The translations under genes were made by a program, and so were the position numbers. Below the pieces are notes generated by a model, which saw only the letters and a program-made list of their open reading frames with translations, ran no database searches and had not been told where the DNA came from. From Crossaster papposus (lineage: Eukaryota; Echinodermata; Asteroidea; Velatida; Solasteridae), in assembly GCA_037893245.1 (NCBI GenBank), contig JBAIAA010000024.1, positions 248,001-312,000 of the forward strand: a stretch of DNA of 64,000 bases, given 5' to 3'. Within the stretch, counting starts at the first letter, position 1; every line of letters starts with the position of its first letter. This document shows, piece by piece, positions 1 through 14,400 of the stretch.

Positions 1-1650
1 ACAGAATCGGAGGGATTAAAAAAAAAACCAAGAAGACAACGACCAAGTTGTCAGCTAGCTACTTGGCGGGGTTGTGTTGACGTGTCACTGTGTTGGTGAG
101 ATGTGTCTGAGAACGGCAGACCAAGAAATTGAAAAAATAAAAACAACAACAACATCACACTTTCTTTTTGGAGGTCGATTCGGGTCAGAGAGAAGATTGA
201 AGCATTGATGGAAGTTTGCTGGAAGGAACAAACTTACAAGAAAGCTTTCTGTGATGTGAGGGTATGTTACCGTTTAGCGAGAACGTGGGTGGCTTCCTTA
301 AAAACCAAGGATTTTTGTTTCAGAAAGAAAAAGGACGTGATGAAACAGACGGAGGAAAGGGACTGGGGGATTGGTGAGAAAACAACTCGGCTGTCAGACG
401 GAAGTGCAAGATGCTCTCTGGAGAGTCCCTATGGAGCATCGGAACGCGAGAAGAAAGATGCTAACGGTGAGAATTCGGAAAGAACTGTTATCAAGGAGAG
501 GACTTCCGAATGCCAGTTGCGGTTTTGGTGCTCGTTTGACTGACATTCTGATCCCCAGAGTGCACCTCGTCATACGTTTTGTTTGTGGTTTGAAACAAGT
601 TTACGTTTATAAACAGAGTATGAACAAATAGCCACATTTTGAACGTCAAACCAGGAGGTATAGAGTACACAGCACTTTTTAGACTAAATTAAACAAGTCA
701 GAAGACGGCAGCAAGCTTTAATGCACTGAAACAAACGTTGTAATTCACATTCGAGCAAGTACCCTATAATTATGTTGGGTTTATTATTGGATTGCCTAAA
801 ACCCGAAAGCGATTGATTGACGTTTGAATTAGTTGGCCTTATTTTGTCCTGATAGGGGGCGCCCTTAAAATGTTTCCAAACCATTTGTTGCCTAACATCA
901 ACGCAGTCAACATCATAAATACAAGTCATTCGGTTAATCCTTAGTTTCTTGCATTGTCGGGGTCATTTGGGGAAGTCATTTATTTTTTTTATTTTTTTAT
1001 TATTATTATTATTTTTTTTTGGGGGGGGGTTAGGGGTGGCTTTTAAGAAGGGTGGTGATATTGATGGACATCACTTCCACGCGTACTTATTTTGTCCATA
1101 TGATGCTCTCTTAATTTGTTGTTGGGGCTTGTGAGGGGTGGTCATCCAAAATTAGACCAAAGCCTCTTTGTCCGAGAGACCAGCCAGTATCATATTCACA
1201 TCACAACAGTTACCGTTATTTGGGAACAAGAATTCAAGACTGGACTGACCACATTTTTCAATCAGATCATAGGATATTGTCTCCCTCAGGGGGATGTACC
1301 GGTTTTTAATATTCAGACACTCTTATTGTGAGGATCTCTGTCTGGGGGCGCGCGGGGCCCCAAAAGCCAGAACGAGCAGACCGAAGCTGTTGCACTTTTA
1401 CCCCCCCCACCCCCCTCCCCCATGTCAACACCGAATTGGCCGCGCGGTCCATTCACGCGGGCACGATACGTGATGCGAAGCTAGCGACATTTGACCGCGT
1501 CGAGTTTGTTATTATAGGGGGCTCAGCGAGCGATGAGACGGGGGAGGGGACCCAAGGCAAACCCGCTCGGCCCGGGTAATGACGCTACGCTGCCGTACTA
1601 AACAGACCGCGGTCCTAACGGCGAAGGAGACCACGGAAAACATAGACAGA

Positions 1651-1684
1651 CCCCCCCCCCCCCCTCCCCCCCTTCCCCCCTCCC
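1651..1684. repeat. Poly(C) tract, interrupted
   Basis: C14, then C7, C6 and C4 blocks separated by T. It is opposite in strand to the G24 tract 125 bp downstream, so the two could pair. Confidence 0.9.
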
Positions 1685-1808
1685 CACAACCTCCCTAACA
1701 ACACTGTGCTCGGCGACACAGGAAATTGGCTTGGAGGGCGAATTGACTCCTTTAATGTTGACACTTCTTCGCTTTCCTCTAACCGAGTCAACATTAGATG
1801 GAAAGAGA

Positions 1809-1832
1809 GGGGGGGGGGGGGGGGGGGGGGGG
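1809..1832. repeat. Poly(G) tract (G24)
   Basis: An uninterrupted run of 24 G. Confidence 0.9.
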
Positions 1833-3563
1833 TCAACGAGAGAACAGAAAATGAATTGCCCACACATTGAATGTAGCTAGGATATTATTAGGGTAATTGA
1901 TTACATCAATACCACACGTTTCTTCTTTGTAATCACGGGCATGCAGCGGCGCGGGGCGAAGTGAATCAAAGAGAATTTTACACATTAGGCTATCTTCATG
2001 GGTGTATATAAAAAAAAAGAGCCAGAAAGGAAATCAAAGGGACGAAGCTAATCACCTTCATCAATAACACCTCAATCGAAAATGTTGACTGAATGGTCAA
2101 GGGATTACAAGCCGGTTAAATTGAATTAAATCGTCGGATATTGAATCCAATAACACAGGCGCAGCAACCGGCGTAATCCGATTGGAAACTAATTGAACAT
2201 GTCAACCACGGTTGACATTAAACAGTCGTTCTATACATAAATTTGTGTTTTTGTGTGTGCAGCTAATCGCTTTATAAGGTGGGAATATCGTTTAATAAAC
2301 AGAACTAATTACAGTAGATTTATTTAACATTTTACCTATGACTGAGACTTTTAAACCATAATCGCAAATTTGATAATCTATGTAAGTTGATACAGGGGCT
2401 ACCCCCCGCCACCCATTTAAAAAAAAAAAAATATAAATAAATTAAATAATAAAATAAAATACAAACTCACATACACAACAATTTCTTTATGAACACCATG
2501 AAACAGACTATAAACACAAAAACCATTTTTTAATTAATAAACGTGACGCGAGCTGGTTGAAATTTCCATATTACCGACATCTATCCCCCGTTATAATGTA
2601 GAAGATTATCCAATTTCCACACCCCTTGGGCGCCCCTAAACAAGACAACCATTTACAACAACAACACACTCTGTCTCACTCAAGGGGGTAAAAAACCATA
2701 ACAATAGCCAGTTATTAATAAGACAAGATGAAACTGGTGATCTGCATAGCATGAGTCCCCAAGAGCACAATATCGGATTCTACAGGCTCTCATCCATAAT
2801 GAAGGGCTTTATACAATGCCAAGAACCCATTACTTTACCGAACCGACGGATGGGATTGGTGAAAAGAAGTGGGGGTAGAAATCCACCAAGCCCTTTACGG
2901 TTTAAGATCGTACCCTCCGAGGGGTTTACCTCCAACACCCTTTTATCCCCGGCCCAGTTTCGGCGACTTAATTGATGCAGATGAGGAGGAGAAGGGTAAC
3001 CACGAAGAATGGCCGACGGGTAACGAAGGGGAAAGGTGTGTCTGTAGTACACGGTATAAGGGAGGGGTGACTTAAGCAATGGGGAAAGAATAAGAAAGAG
3101 GTGTTGGTCACCGAATTGGCTTTGGCCTTAGCGGTCATTTATATTCCAGAGTCTCTAAGAAAAATAATATCGGTCGGTATTAAAAGGCAAGGAAGTCGAG
3201 CCGCGCCGCGGGGCAAAAGGGGGAAAAGACGACAGGGGTATATGGCTGGGACTCCGTAAGAAAATATCCGAGACGCAACTATGCAAGAATTAATTCAGGA
3301 TCAATTATACATGCGAAAGGCGAATGGATAGCACTAAACGGAAGTAAGGAGTGGGGGCTCCGATAGAAATATGAGACAGGAATTTTTTTTCGTTCGGGTC
3401 TTTTTCTTTAGGAGGGGGTTGTTATTATCATGTGACCTTGGGGGTACATACAGAGGAACGGGGGTGGGAAGGGATGGAGCGCCGATGTTTCGAGGGCGAG
3501 CATGGGGCATGGTTTGTCAAAATACCTGAACAAACCGAATAAGTTTGTGGTAACGGTGTCACA

Positions 3564-3590
3564 CCCCCCCCCCCCCCCCCCCCCCCCCCC
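3564..3590. repeat. Poly(C) tract (C27)
   Basis: An uninterrupted run of 27 C, the longest single mononucleotide G/C run in the window. Confidence 0.9.
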
Positions 3591-3898
3591 TCTTCGTCAA
3601 ACCAAAGTTACCGCTCGGAAGTTTGATAAAAAGGCACGACGTTTTAATAATGAGATCTCATAACTCGGTACGCATGGATTGGTTGCGCCGTTGAAATCTG
3701 CACGAAAATTGAACTTACGACAAATCGCTGGTAAAAAACCCAGCGCGAAGACTTAGAGAAGCTCCGCACCCCATCGCGAATTCGTCTTCAGAATAAAAGC
3801 ATGCACGTGTCCGAGAAACTATTACTGCTGTATCCTTATTTGAAGACGGTATTAGGGTGGGCTGGGCCAGCATGCAACAGAAGACCACAGGAAAAAAA

Positions 3899-3946
3899 GG
3901 AGGGAGGGAGGGAGGGAGGGAGGGGGGGGGGGGGGGGGGGGGGGGG
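3899..3946. repeat. (GGGA)n followed by G25
   Basis: About six GGGA units running directly into 25 G, about 310 bp after the C27 tract. The order suggests the homopolymer grew from, or decayed into, the tetranucleotide. Confidence 0.9.
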
Positions 3947-4544
3947 AGTTTAGAAGATACCTGATACACGGGTAAAAGCGAGCAGGATATGATTTGCTCC
4001 AGCACATCTAGCGGGCGAACTTTTTATCCCCCTCCTTTTCTCTCCTCCTTTCACCCCGCAAATCCCCCTCTCTCCCATGCAGTCGCTCTTCTCTCGTCGC
4101 ATTTTGCTTCATTTCTTCAGGGGTCGTTGCCAAGGATCTCAACGAGGCTGAGGCATCCGTTCTTAATTGCTATGACCCCCCGTAGTATTGTCGCTGAAAC
4201 ATACTGGCCAAGGCCCGCGGTCGTCCAGATAGTCTTACCGTTGACTTCCGGTTTCCCTCGCGAACCCAAGATCAATATTTATGACTCCTTGTTCCTTCGA
4301 TTTTTCCTTAGCCCGTTATTTTTTTTATATATTTTTTTATCTTTAAGCTCGGTGCTTCTTTTTTTGATTCTTAATATCATCATTTACATATACGTGTTTG
4401 GCGGTAAGGGCTTTGTCTCTCATCGGCGCGAGTCACAGTATAATGGCTGCTACTTCGGGAGGCGCTAATCAACGACAATTCAATTTAAGACGTCTTGTGT
4501 CATCTTGTTGGCGGTAAATTGATTTCGCTTTAATTTCTGAGTTC

Positions 4545-4558
4545 AGAGAGAGAGAGAG
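4545..4558. repeat. (AG)7 microsatellite
   Basis: Seven AG units. Confidence 0.8.
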
Positions 4559-7500
4559 TGTTGGAGTTTGACCAGCAACAGAAACATCTGTATTCCAATT
4601 ATCAAAATGGATATTCATTCGTATTAGGCCGATTGAGGGGTGACGTTTTGTGTATCAATATAGTGAAATGGCAAAAATGTTGGCTTCACAGAACTCTTTA
4701 TAATGCAATCTCTTCCGATTTGGATATCCACCCTTCAACAATCTCGTCCGATAAATTGAAAGTGTAAACATAGTTTTAACTATTCCTTCCCTGCTTTGAC
4801 ATGAAGCACAACAGCCGAGAGCACGAGCTTCGACGGTACAGCCACGAAAACTACAATCAATCGAGAACTTCCCCCATTTCCCGCTTTGACCATAGTCAGA
4901 CATCTTTCGAAAGAATGAAAACAACCGGAGGATAATGATAAAATTAAGAGAGAAAAAAAAAATTCATTTTTTTTACTTGGAGATTCTTGAGCTCTGGGGA
5001 TTCCTCGAGCGATTCAAGAGAAATGACCACTTGCAACCACTTTGTACATTGCTCCTTCGCCTCTTTGCTTCGCTCATCCCTCGAGTCTAAGATGTTGATT
5101 CATGGATGGTTGGATATGAATCGACGCCGCAAGGCATGACGGGTAAAGGGGGGGCGCTTCGCCACCATCGCCCTATCTCGGTTGATCGCGATGAGAGTCC
5201 GTGACCAGACCGCTGTTTTTTCCCCCGCCATGAGTCATTCAAGTTTCCCGCCACGGACGGTAAAGTGAGGGCCGTGGGCCATGCTGTGGCTCTCCAAGTT
5301 TCAAGATTGTTGTAATTCTGTTTTACATTTTACACACACATACAACAAAACTATAAAAAAAAAACGCGCGCGGAGATCGATTTTGAATATTCATGCTGGG
5401 AATATACATTTAGACAAAATCTTGTTGCCCGTTGGGTAATTAAAACGCGAGTGGTTTCATATTAATTGATTTACATATTGCGTGATTACAAGAGATGAAT
5501 CACGGGCTATATAAACCAACTCCTGACTTCTGAATGATGATTATACTAAGCCAAGTCAAAGATCGCTCACAACCCCAAGGCGATGTTGAAAAGAAAGGCG
5601 AATAATGGCCAAGAACATAGTAAGAAACTTAACTTTGAAGTGAACAAAATATATACAAAATGGCAGGTAAAGGCCTACTTTACTGCGAATACTATGGGTT
5701 ATACACTGAATAGTTATGAAAGGTAAATGAACTATACAATAGTATTTTTTATCAAATCAATATTAATTAATCTTAATTGTAAATATTGTTTCTTGGGATA
5801 GGCAAAAATCTTCTTCTATTTATGGAGAAAATTATGTCTATTTGGCTTCCCTCCATATTTTCTTTAAACCAGCGTGCCACAAAATATTAATATAGGTGGA
5901 AACATAACTTCATTTGCTTTGGCTCAATGTTTACGATTATAGAAGTTGTTCTCACTCGTCAATTTAAAAAATGTATTTCAAACCACTCCCCCCCAAAAAA
6001 CAACAAAAAACAACACAAAAAAAACACCAAAACAAACTTCCTTCAAAATTATTTTCAGTTTTGTACATCTACTGACTTTTGTAATGGATGTGCCCCAGTT
6101 TTTAAAAAGTGTAGCGTCTATTTTCCAAAGTCCTTTTATGGAAGAAATAGTTTTTCTTTCCCAAACTCTTGACAACGACCGTGACTTTCACAATGACTCG
6201 TTGGCACTGACGCTCCGTTGAACGGTATACCACGTTACCAAACATTCCCAGTCCCGGCCGGTCCTGTTGCCTCTTTGTACCTCGGGCGGAAAAGCTCTCG
6301 TGTTTACGCTCTCCAATATTTGAAGAGTTGCTAGTTTGCCCTCATTCCTGTCCACCATACCCTCTTTCTTTCTCTATTTCCCTCAATATACAAACATAAG
6401 TATACTAGTTTGTGAATTACACAAAAAACTAGCTATTAACTTTACTTGGCGTTCCAAGGTCGCGGTTAGTAGAAGCGCGAGATGTTATTCTCCTCGGTTG
6501 TCACGGTAGTATGCATAGTCCTTAGCAAACGACCACCTGGTCCTTATAGCCCCATGACCCAAATCTTATCCTGCCAATCCACACAGCCGGTGTTTGCCTA
6601 CTTCTTTTCACTCGGCCCTCTCTCTACTCCCCTACCCCCTTTTCTGGAGTAGCCAGTTTGCGGTTGCAAACCCGCTTTCACAATGGAGCGAGGTAGAATA
6701 AAAGATCGGTACACAAAGTTGGACAGAAAAGTTGCCGGCGATGCACAATGACACCCAAAACTTAAATGTTGTTCTCACCCAGCCTTAACAAAAACACCCC
6801 AAACTGTTGGTTATTGTCTTGTTTGCTAGCTCAACACACGAACACCTACGAAAACCTGTCTTCACGTAGCAACCATTAATATCCCATCGTGCTGCTGAGT
6901 TGACACCAAACCCTTTTTTCCCCACCATCAAGAGGGTGACATATTTGCCCTGCTTTGCCTTCCATACTTGAGATGCGTACCCTGATTGTCCAAGCTGCAA
7001 GATCATGTTATACAACTTTGTTATATTTACAGATTTTACTCTTCAAAGCAACACACGCACACCATATACCAACAATGGAAAAGCATTTAGGGGTTAGACG
7101 TAGATACACAAAGGAACATCGATCATTTTTGGATGGAATGTTAACAAGTTGAATTATGTCCCGTTGTGCCATGTTGCAAGTATTTCCTTTTAATTCCGCC
7201 ATGTTATTAAGGTGAATAATTATAGACTAAAAAAACAAACTAAAGAAACAATATCAGTATCGGCAAAAACAAAACCAAAATGCGCAAAAATACCAAAAAC
7301 AAAGAGAAAAATTACAACGGTCTTTTCGCGTGAGTTGCTATAGGTCTTATAAGTCCACGTTCAATATAGTTTTATTTATATGAGAGCATAAGTATGGCGC
7401 GGCATGCTAATCTGTCCAGATTGCTGTTGTAAGCTGTGTGACGGGTGTACGCTCAGGTCCATTGTGCAGTGCAGCTGCTGAATAAAGGCAGCTATGCAGT

Positions 7501-8988
7501 CATGCGTTTAATCCAGTAAGTATAGGAATTAATACCGGCGTCAAGGGGTTACTGCGACTTATTCTTAATACAGACTGTTGCTTTAATTAATCTTTGTATG
7601 GTTAATGTTGAGAATTAATCAGGAACCCTCGAAACGTAAATTTGTTTAAATGTAGTTTTTAAAAGAGTTTTTAATAATGATGATTAATTATATTGCAATT
7701 TGGCAGCATCCCACCAATGCGTGCAGTTTTCTAGCGGCCGTGTGCGCGTGCACTTGCCGAACGCACTAACATTTAAAAAAGCCACATCTCAACCACTTTA
7801 GCGTGTTTGCACTACTATCGGGACAACAAAATGATTTCTTTGGGGCAGTGACTGCTCAATAGAGTGCGTCCGGCAAATAACGCTAATAAGTCTGCATTTG
7901 TGTACCAATAATTTCCCGAGCCTCTTTTCTCCCTTCAATAATAATTGTGTGGGTACAAATCTTTATTCTTTGGTCGTTATCTGCGTTGGACACGCTCTCC
8001 TAATTCAGTAGCAAACTCTCTCTCCCCGTGTTAGTACCCCCCCCCCCCCTCTTTTCACTCAGAGTAAATGTCGCCCGGTGATGGAGACCATTATTCGGCG
8101 AGTATCACCCACGATATCCCTCCCAAGTTTACACTCCATTGTGCCAGGGTGAGCGGCGTTCGAGCAATGTCAGTGCCATTTAATTTGTAGTTTAGGGCAC
8201 CGTGATTTGGGTACGGCAATGACGGGGGCCCGCGCAGCGCAAGACGGTAAACAGACACCGGCAGACACGCGGCTACATTGGACTATGGGCATTGTGCGCC
8301 CTGGCTATGACAAAAAAAGTCCTCTCTTATAAAACTGTCTCAATTTTTTTTTTGTGGCTGATGGTTGGCGAGCAATTTCTTCTTGCAAGGGACAAAGAAA
8401 ACAAGTTCCTTGCCTTGGGACTTGGGCATTGATGAAGCATGTCGTCTTTATTAAATTGGTGTTTTCTTGCATGTTTGTTGTGTGCACAAAAGGATAGCTA
8501 TTAAAAGCCAAGCTTGGATCTCGGTACTCCAATACCACAATGGCTACTGAACAGGCCAAGGTTTTCTCACGAGTAATTGAAATAATTTTCTTCAGGATCT
8601 ATTGAGAATTTTTCTCATATAGATACCAAAGAATCATTATTGCAAAAAGAACGTGTTACATGTTTTTCTTTTTTACTTTGAATAGTTTTTTTCTTCAGCG
8701 GTAATTTTGATTCGTATTTACGTATTTAGGTAGAATAGTTAAAGATACATGGGATTTTTCTTAAGAAGGGGGTCTGATGTTAAATTTGGTAAATTAGAAA
8801 GCTGATTGTATATATTTCGTTGTTACTACTACAGACTATGGATACTACACGGGCTACCTACACATTCGACGTGCATAGTAGTTCTGATTATGTTCTGATG
8901 TTCTACAACTCATCCGTCAGAGGTATCATTACGACAAGCTTTGATTTTTGTATCGCTTTACCAAAGTTGGTTATGCCATGTTCGTATT

Positions 8989-9080
8989 ACTTGGCTACGG
9001 CTAGAAATTACACACGAGTCTATGGTAGTGGCTGCAGCCACTACCATAGAGTCGTGCGAAATTTCAAGCCGTAGTCAAGT
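8989..9080. repeat. Near-perfect 92-nt palindrome (hairpin)
   Basis: Two 46-nt arms meet with no loop. The central 32 bases (9019-9050, centred on GCTGCAGC) are perfectly palindromic. The outer parts pair with about five mismatches, from CTTGGCTACGG on the left to CCGTAGTCAAG on the right. No coding reading is credible. It could be a MITE core or the result of an inverted duplication; without a loop it is a poor ordinary pre-miRNA. Confidence 0.7.
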
Positions 9081-10780
9081 CCGGCAGACAATAAGATATA
9101 CAAACAGCTATACCGCCCTCAAGAGTTAGGCTGTTGTTTCTATGGGTCGTGTTCAAAATAGGCAGATTCTGTCTGTAATCGTAACTGTATGGATTGTCCA
9201 ACAATGCAATAACTGACACAACGTTACGTACAAATAGCCGGATATTAAAGGTTAAGGCCTTGAATGATAATAATATAGACAAATAAGTGAAAATATTTTT
9301 GTAATTTCAAAGGAGAAATAATTGTTTTTCATTAAAACATCGCCGTAATACATACGACATTTTAAGATAACATTAGCTTTTCAGGCACAATATTATAGAA
9401 AACGGGAATTTGAAAATACACCAAAATACACGCCACTCAAAGAAATTGTTGATAAAAGTGAAGTAGGTTTATTGACCATGTTCACAATGTGTACCCGTCC
9501 TTGTTATGAGCGAAAACACCTCGCCCCATTAGTAGTTGGTACGTATTTGTCTAAGCAGGTAAAACAGTCACGTGTCAAAAGTCGATTTTGAAAAGAAGGA
9601 CAAAAAATCAACTCTGTTAAAAGGAATCGGCGCTGGGTTTTTGTCCCAAGAGAAAAGTTCTGCTTGCATGATGTTTAATGTACGGCGCGTTGTGCAGGAT
9701 AAATTTAGGTCAGACGCTGGTCGACCAAAGCCGCGGCCACTGGTGCGTGAGGTCCGGCCACAGTGCCTCCCTCATTTGGGATTTAGATCACCGGAAAAAT
9801 GGTTGCGATCTTGGGGCCGACTTGATGGGCCGTTTCCGGCCGGTATTTGGCAGCAGGATCGCGGCCTCGATTGCCACAGAGATGTTTAGGCCTAACGGTG
9901 TCTTTTGACTCGAGCTCGTGGGACTGGGAGCAAGCAGGCTCGTTCCCGAAGGACCTCAGAGAGAACTCACCGGGGAGAACACCAAAATTAGGGGAACGAA
10001 AATGGGGTTCTCACCACTGGATTCTTGTTTGTCCACCCGTAGGAATTAATATTATACACGGCAGATAGCGGCAAGACGACAGGAATACCTCACGATGGCT
10101 AGCGAGACATCGATTCACGGTCATTCCCAAAACTACTGGCTTCAACTGGATGAAACTTTGTAAATCTATCTAGCCTTCGGGGGGAATTCAACGCGTGCCT
10201 TGTACATTCTCTCACGGTGTCCTCTTCTTGTTCTTGCTGTCTCATTTATTTTTAAGCTCGTTTTTTTGCTTTTCTTTAGCTTCTTGTACCCCTAGGTAAA
10301 TCATTTACTGCGCTGCGTACTACCCCCAGGGGCCACGAGGAGGCGACCGGGCCCCGCGCCATTAGTATGCACCTACACTCGTCCACCGCGCTGCTCTCTC
10401 CGGTTGAGTAAAGTGAGGCAGCTTCGATCTATGCAAAACACGAGAACCGACGACGAAGATGGAAAAACTGGCAAACGATCGAAGCGAGTAGGATTCCATG
10501 TTTTGGCGGTCTTAAACGCCGGCTAAAGAGTGTCAGAGACTTAGTCTTACAAGGGAGATTGCTTTCAATACAAGACGGCGACTTGGTAACGATTGCAAGG
10601 TGGATGCGCGCTATACGCTACTACAGCTCAGCGCGGGTAGCTCGCCGGAAACTTGCCAAATTGTTTCGATCTTCAATTTCGCGCCAACTTTTATCAATTT
10701 GGAGTGTCGTCTGACGATGCAAGCTTTGTTGAAAACGACGACAGTATATTTTCAAGACGGGTGGGTGGATACGAGGGGGA

Positions 10781-10795
10781 GGGGGGGGGGGGGGG
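10781..10795. repeat. Poly(G) tract (G15)
   Basis: Fifteen G, preceded by GAGGGGGA. Confidence 0.9.
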
Positions 10796-11438
10796 TGATT
10801 ATTGTTAAAGGCACATCTCAGTAAACTAGATTCACATTATACAAATCTACGTTACGAAATAGTAATAAGCCCGAACAGGGAAGTATTATTAATGCCGACA
10901 TAATTTCTGAGGGGCGAGTATAACCCATAAAAAAACAACACTTTCAGACGTTATTTGGTCCGCAATAAAACAGAGAGGTCTAAGTAGATCGGGGTCCATG
11001 AAGAAAAAAAACAGCAAAAAGAAGAAACGAGGGAATTTAATTTTATTGAATAATTCCAGTAAATACAAGACGTTTCTGAATCTCATATTAGTGAACTATC
11101 AATTCTTGTAACAAAGGCACCCAAAACCCGCTAGTGACTCATACATCATAATACTAGTTCTTTGGATTAAAATAAATAAAATAAAGACAAGACAATACCC
11201 CAGGTCTGCCGCGCACTCAACCTGTACTTTTATACAGCATCCACACGATATCGCATACGCACACCGTGGAAAAACACTTCATGGCGCCGACCCCCCTGCG
11301 TGCGCCATGAAAATCAAATTTTGAAATTGTTTCTCCGCTTACCCCCTTGAACGAGCGCCTAGAAAAACAATCCAGATCTATCCAAAGAGCAGGAGAGGGG
11401 GATTGTAGATGAGAACCCGTAGCAATTGAGGAAAAAGA

Positions 11439-11455
11439 GGGGGGGGGGGGGGGGG
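11439..11455. repeat. Poly(G) tract (G17)
   Basis: Seventeen G. The 152-codon minus-strand frame crossing it has no recognisable domain. Confidence 0.9.
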
Positions 11456-14400
11456 ATTCTTCAAATCTTACATTATACAATGGTTTCTCTAGTTGGTTCT
11501 GCCGAGGGAATGGGTTCTTATTTAGCGCGCAGCGGCTAAAGAGAAGACCGGCTTTAGGGCCGCGTCTGGCTTGGGTGAACGGCCGCCTAAGTGACTCAAT
11601 CCGAGAACCTCTCACCCAAAGCTCGCCTCTTGTACCGCACCCTTGAGAAGGTCGTTTGCAGACAACATCACACAATCTAAATGCCCCTTTTCGCAGGATT
11701 TTTTTTTTGGAAGCATTTAGTTTAGATATCTTCTCTGTAGCTATTAAAGATGAGTATTTGTTGGAATGGAGATGAAGTTTCTGTTGTCAAGGTGATCTGG
11801 ACAGGGTTTATATATAGATTTGATGCTTTTGGCGCGAAGAATCTTGGTTTGTTGTAACACTCTGTAAACCTGAAGTGCGAATACATTATCTTATCCAAAC
11901 AATTAACATTGCGGCGTATTAACAAGAAATACGATTAAAAACACAATCTACCCATGAAGAGATGGTCTACACAAACCTCGTCAAAACTCGGCTAACATAT
12001 AGGACTCAAACCAACGGAACGGCAAAGAAAAGAAATTCCAAGCAATTTGGGAACAGTCGCAAGATTAGGCCAACGACCTAAAATATCTTGTGATGTGCTT
12101 GCTTATTCTGACTGGCTCTATATATATTCTAGTCTGCTTATTGTTAGTCGATCTCCTTGATAATAAACTGTTTATAGTTCCAATAAACCTATTATGTAAA
12201 CTGTATCAAAACGTTATTCATGAAAAAAATATGAAAGGTTCAAATCGCAATGGAGCAAGCTGTTTACTTCCATTCTTAGCAGACAACCATCGCAATCACG
12301 CCCGAGATAGGATACCCTGAAATTGAGGCAAATAATTATTAAAAAGACCGGCGCGAAAACATTGCTCAGTAAATTCGACAAGCTTTCTGTTCTAGAAATG
12401 GACACGACTATTCACTTAACGAAAGTTTATGTGGCTTTTTTAATTATGTAAATTATTTTAAACATGTAAGATACTTACGCTTTATTGCCTACAATTCTTG
12501 CCCGACTTGTTTGTTTTTTTACAATAATAAAGTGCGATACATTTTGTTTTCATTGTGTGGGCGAGCAGGGAAACGATTTATGCATACATTAAAGTGCTAG
12601 ATTACTATGATGCAGGCGAAAGATCAATAATAATATAATGGCGACATACTGGCTAGTGCCTTATATACCCACCCTGGGTCATGAAACAAAATAACCACGA
12701 AGACAACTTCACCAGGGAATGTTGTCATAATGTTCTTCAAATTTTCGATTGTAGTTGTGTTTTGTTATTGTAATAAAACAATTTGTTTTCACAGCTGAAA
12801 TTGATTCGAAAGTCTTCCATCGAAATAACGGTAGCGCAGATTGGCCTAAGTTGGTCAACATTGATGAATACAAATACGATTCCAGTTGTGCGATGTGTTT
12901 AAGCTCGCTGTTATGAAACTAGGCTAAGTCATCAAGGCGAGTTGAACGAGAGGGAATAACAAGGGACGAATTGTCCTTGATGATCTGTTTCGGGCCAGAC
13001 TATTATACATTCGGGGTATTGAGTGCGGGCATAATATGCAAGCCCTTTTATAAAATCGCGTTTTTAATATTTAGGAAGAATGGCTCGCAAATTCTTGCTG
13101 TTACTCTGAGTGTATCTTTACTCAGCTGCTGTTGTGTGTAGATAAATTTATAAGCTTACAGAGGATAGAAAAAATTGAAAGACGGAGGAGGATATAAGAC
13201 ATCGGAACGAACTTGATTATTTCTTTATACAGGAAGGAGATCTAGTTCCTCTTTGAACTGTTTTTCTATTATAGATAATCTCAGTGATACTGGTGTATAT
13301 TGTGCCTGTCTGTAGCTGCGGCGGCGGAGTAATATTGGGTTACCTTGCCAAACTCCTATGTCGATAGCTTCGCTATCAGCTGCCTCGGTGTCCAATCCTT
13401 CATTTTGCCCAGAGATGGCCACTCCGCTTCACCGATAGGCAGCATAAGTGTCGGCAGCTGTTGCCCGGTATATTTCTCGCGCTATGATAGGGGAGTTTAG
13501 TTCACAGTTTACTCTCGATCGAACAGAGCTGAGAAGGGGGGGTGGGGGAGTTCTTACTCCCCTAACAGCTCAGAAGACGGGGAAAATAACAGTTTAGTGG
13601 TTAACGCGCTTCGTGGTGGGAGCTAGCTTATTACTCGCCGATGCCAGACACTCCCCGTATTGACTAAACGCTCGCTCCTGAGACGGTTCGATTTCGCCGT
13701 TTGTGTGTTCTTGATTAGATTCCTCCGATTTCTCCCGCCAAAACAGTACACAACCGCCGAGGTCTATTATGAAACTGTGTAAAATCTAAATTTATATTTC
13801 TGGCAGTCGTCATGGCAAAAGTTTCATTTAGAGTTCGATGGCATATCGTGTCTCTCCTCCCGAGGGCTCTGCGTGCCTGGAGGGTCTTAACGTTTCTTGG
13901 TATAATTGATTTGGTTTTCTCCAATTCTTTTTCCCCTTCTATGTTTTTTTCTCCTTCTGAAATGAAAGAGCAGTTTGAGGAGGAATATTGACTAAACGCT
14001 TTGTGCACGTGGCAATTTAAAATTGACTATGTGCTCTTTTCTATGTTTCCTTGGAATCCAAAAAATGGCGGGAAGAGAGAATCGTCTGGTATATCGCTGT
14101 TCAGCAGCGTGCGTAGATATGCCCTTATATAACTCGTGATGTGAAGTTCCTGCACTTTCACAGAAGTTGTAGAAGTCCGATAGGGGACCAACTGCAAGAA
14201 ACTCTTAACGTAGGAAACTACATGTTATAACCACCAAATACTCAAAGCTATTTTCAACTTATTTTGCCCAGCAATATAGAAAAAGAATGCAATATCCTGA
14301 CACCACTTCAGCGGTTGTGTACAGAGTATATTGAGAGTCGACTACATTTTCTCTAAGTATTTCCTAACAAAATTGAAATGTTTCTTAGTCCCAGATTCAT

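Larger units (their letters stand above)
1..8988. other. Non-coding DNA, no recognisable gene
   Basis: AT-rich DNA with GC-rich patches at about 1330-1640, 2870-3260 and 5100-5300. It holds the C/G tracts listed separately, a (TTA)n/T/G block at 965-1029 and a C13 run at 8037-8049. The frames present (up to 159 codons, at 3989-4468) show no domain, and several are explained by homopolymers. Confidence 0.6.

Noticed and set aside
8989-9080. microRNA precursor
   Set aside because: No terminal loop in the perfect core and equal arms; a MITE or inverted duplication explains it better without small-RNA evidence.
11217-11675. 152-codon minus-strand frame
   Set aside because: It crosses a G17 tract read as polyproline. 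No homologous domain is visible and neighbouring frames are equally open.
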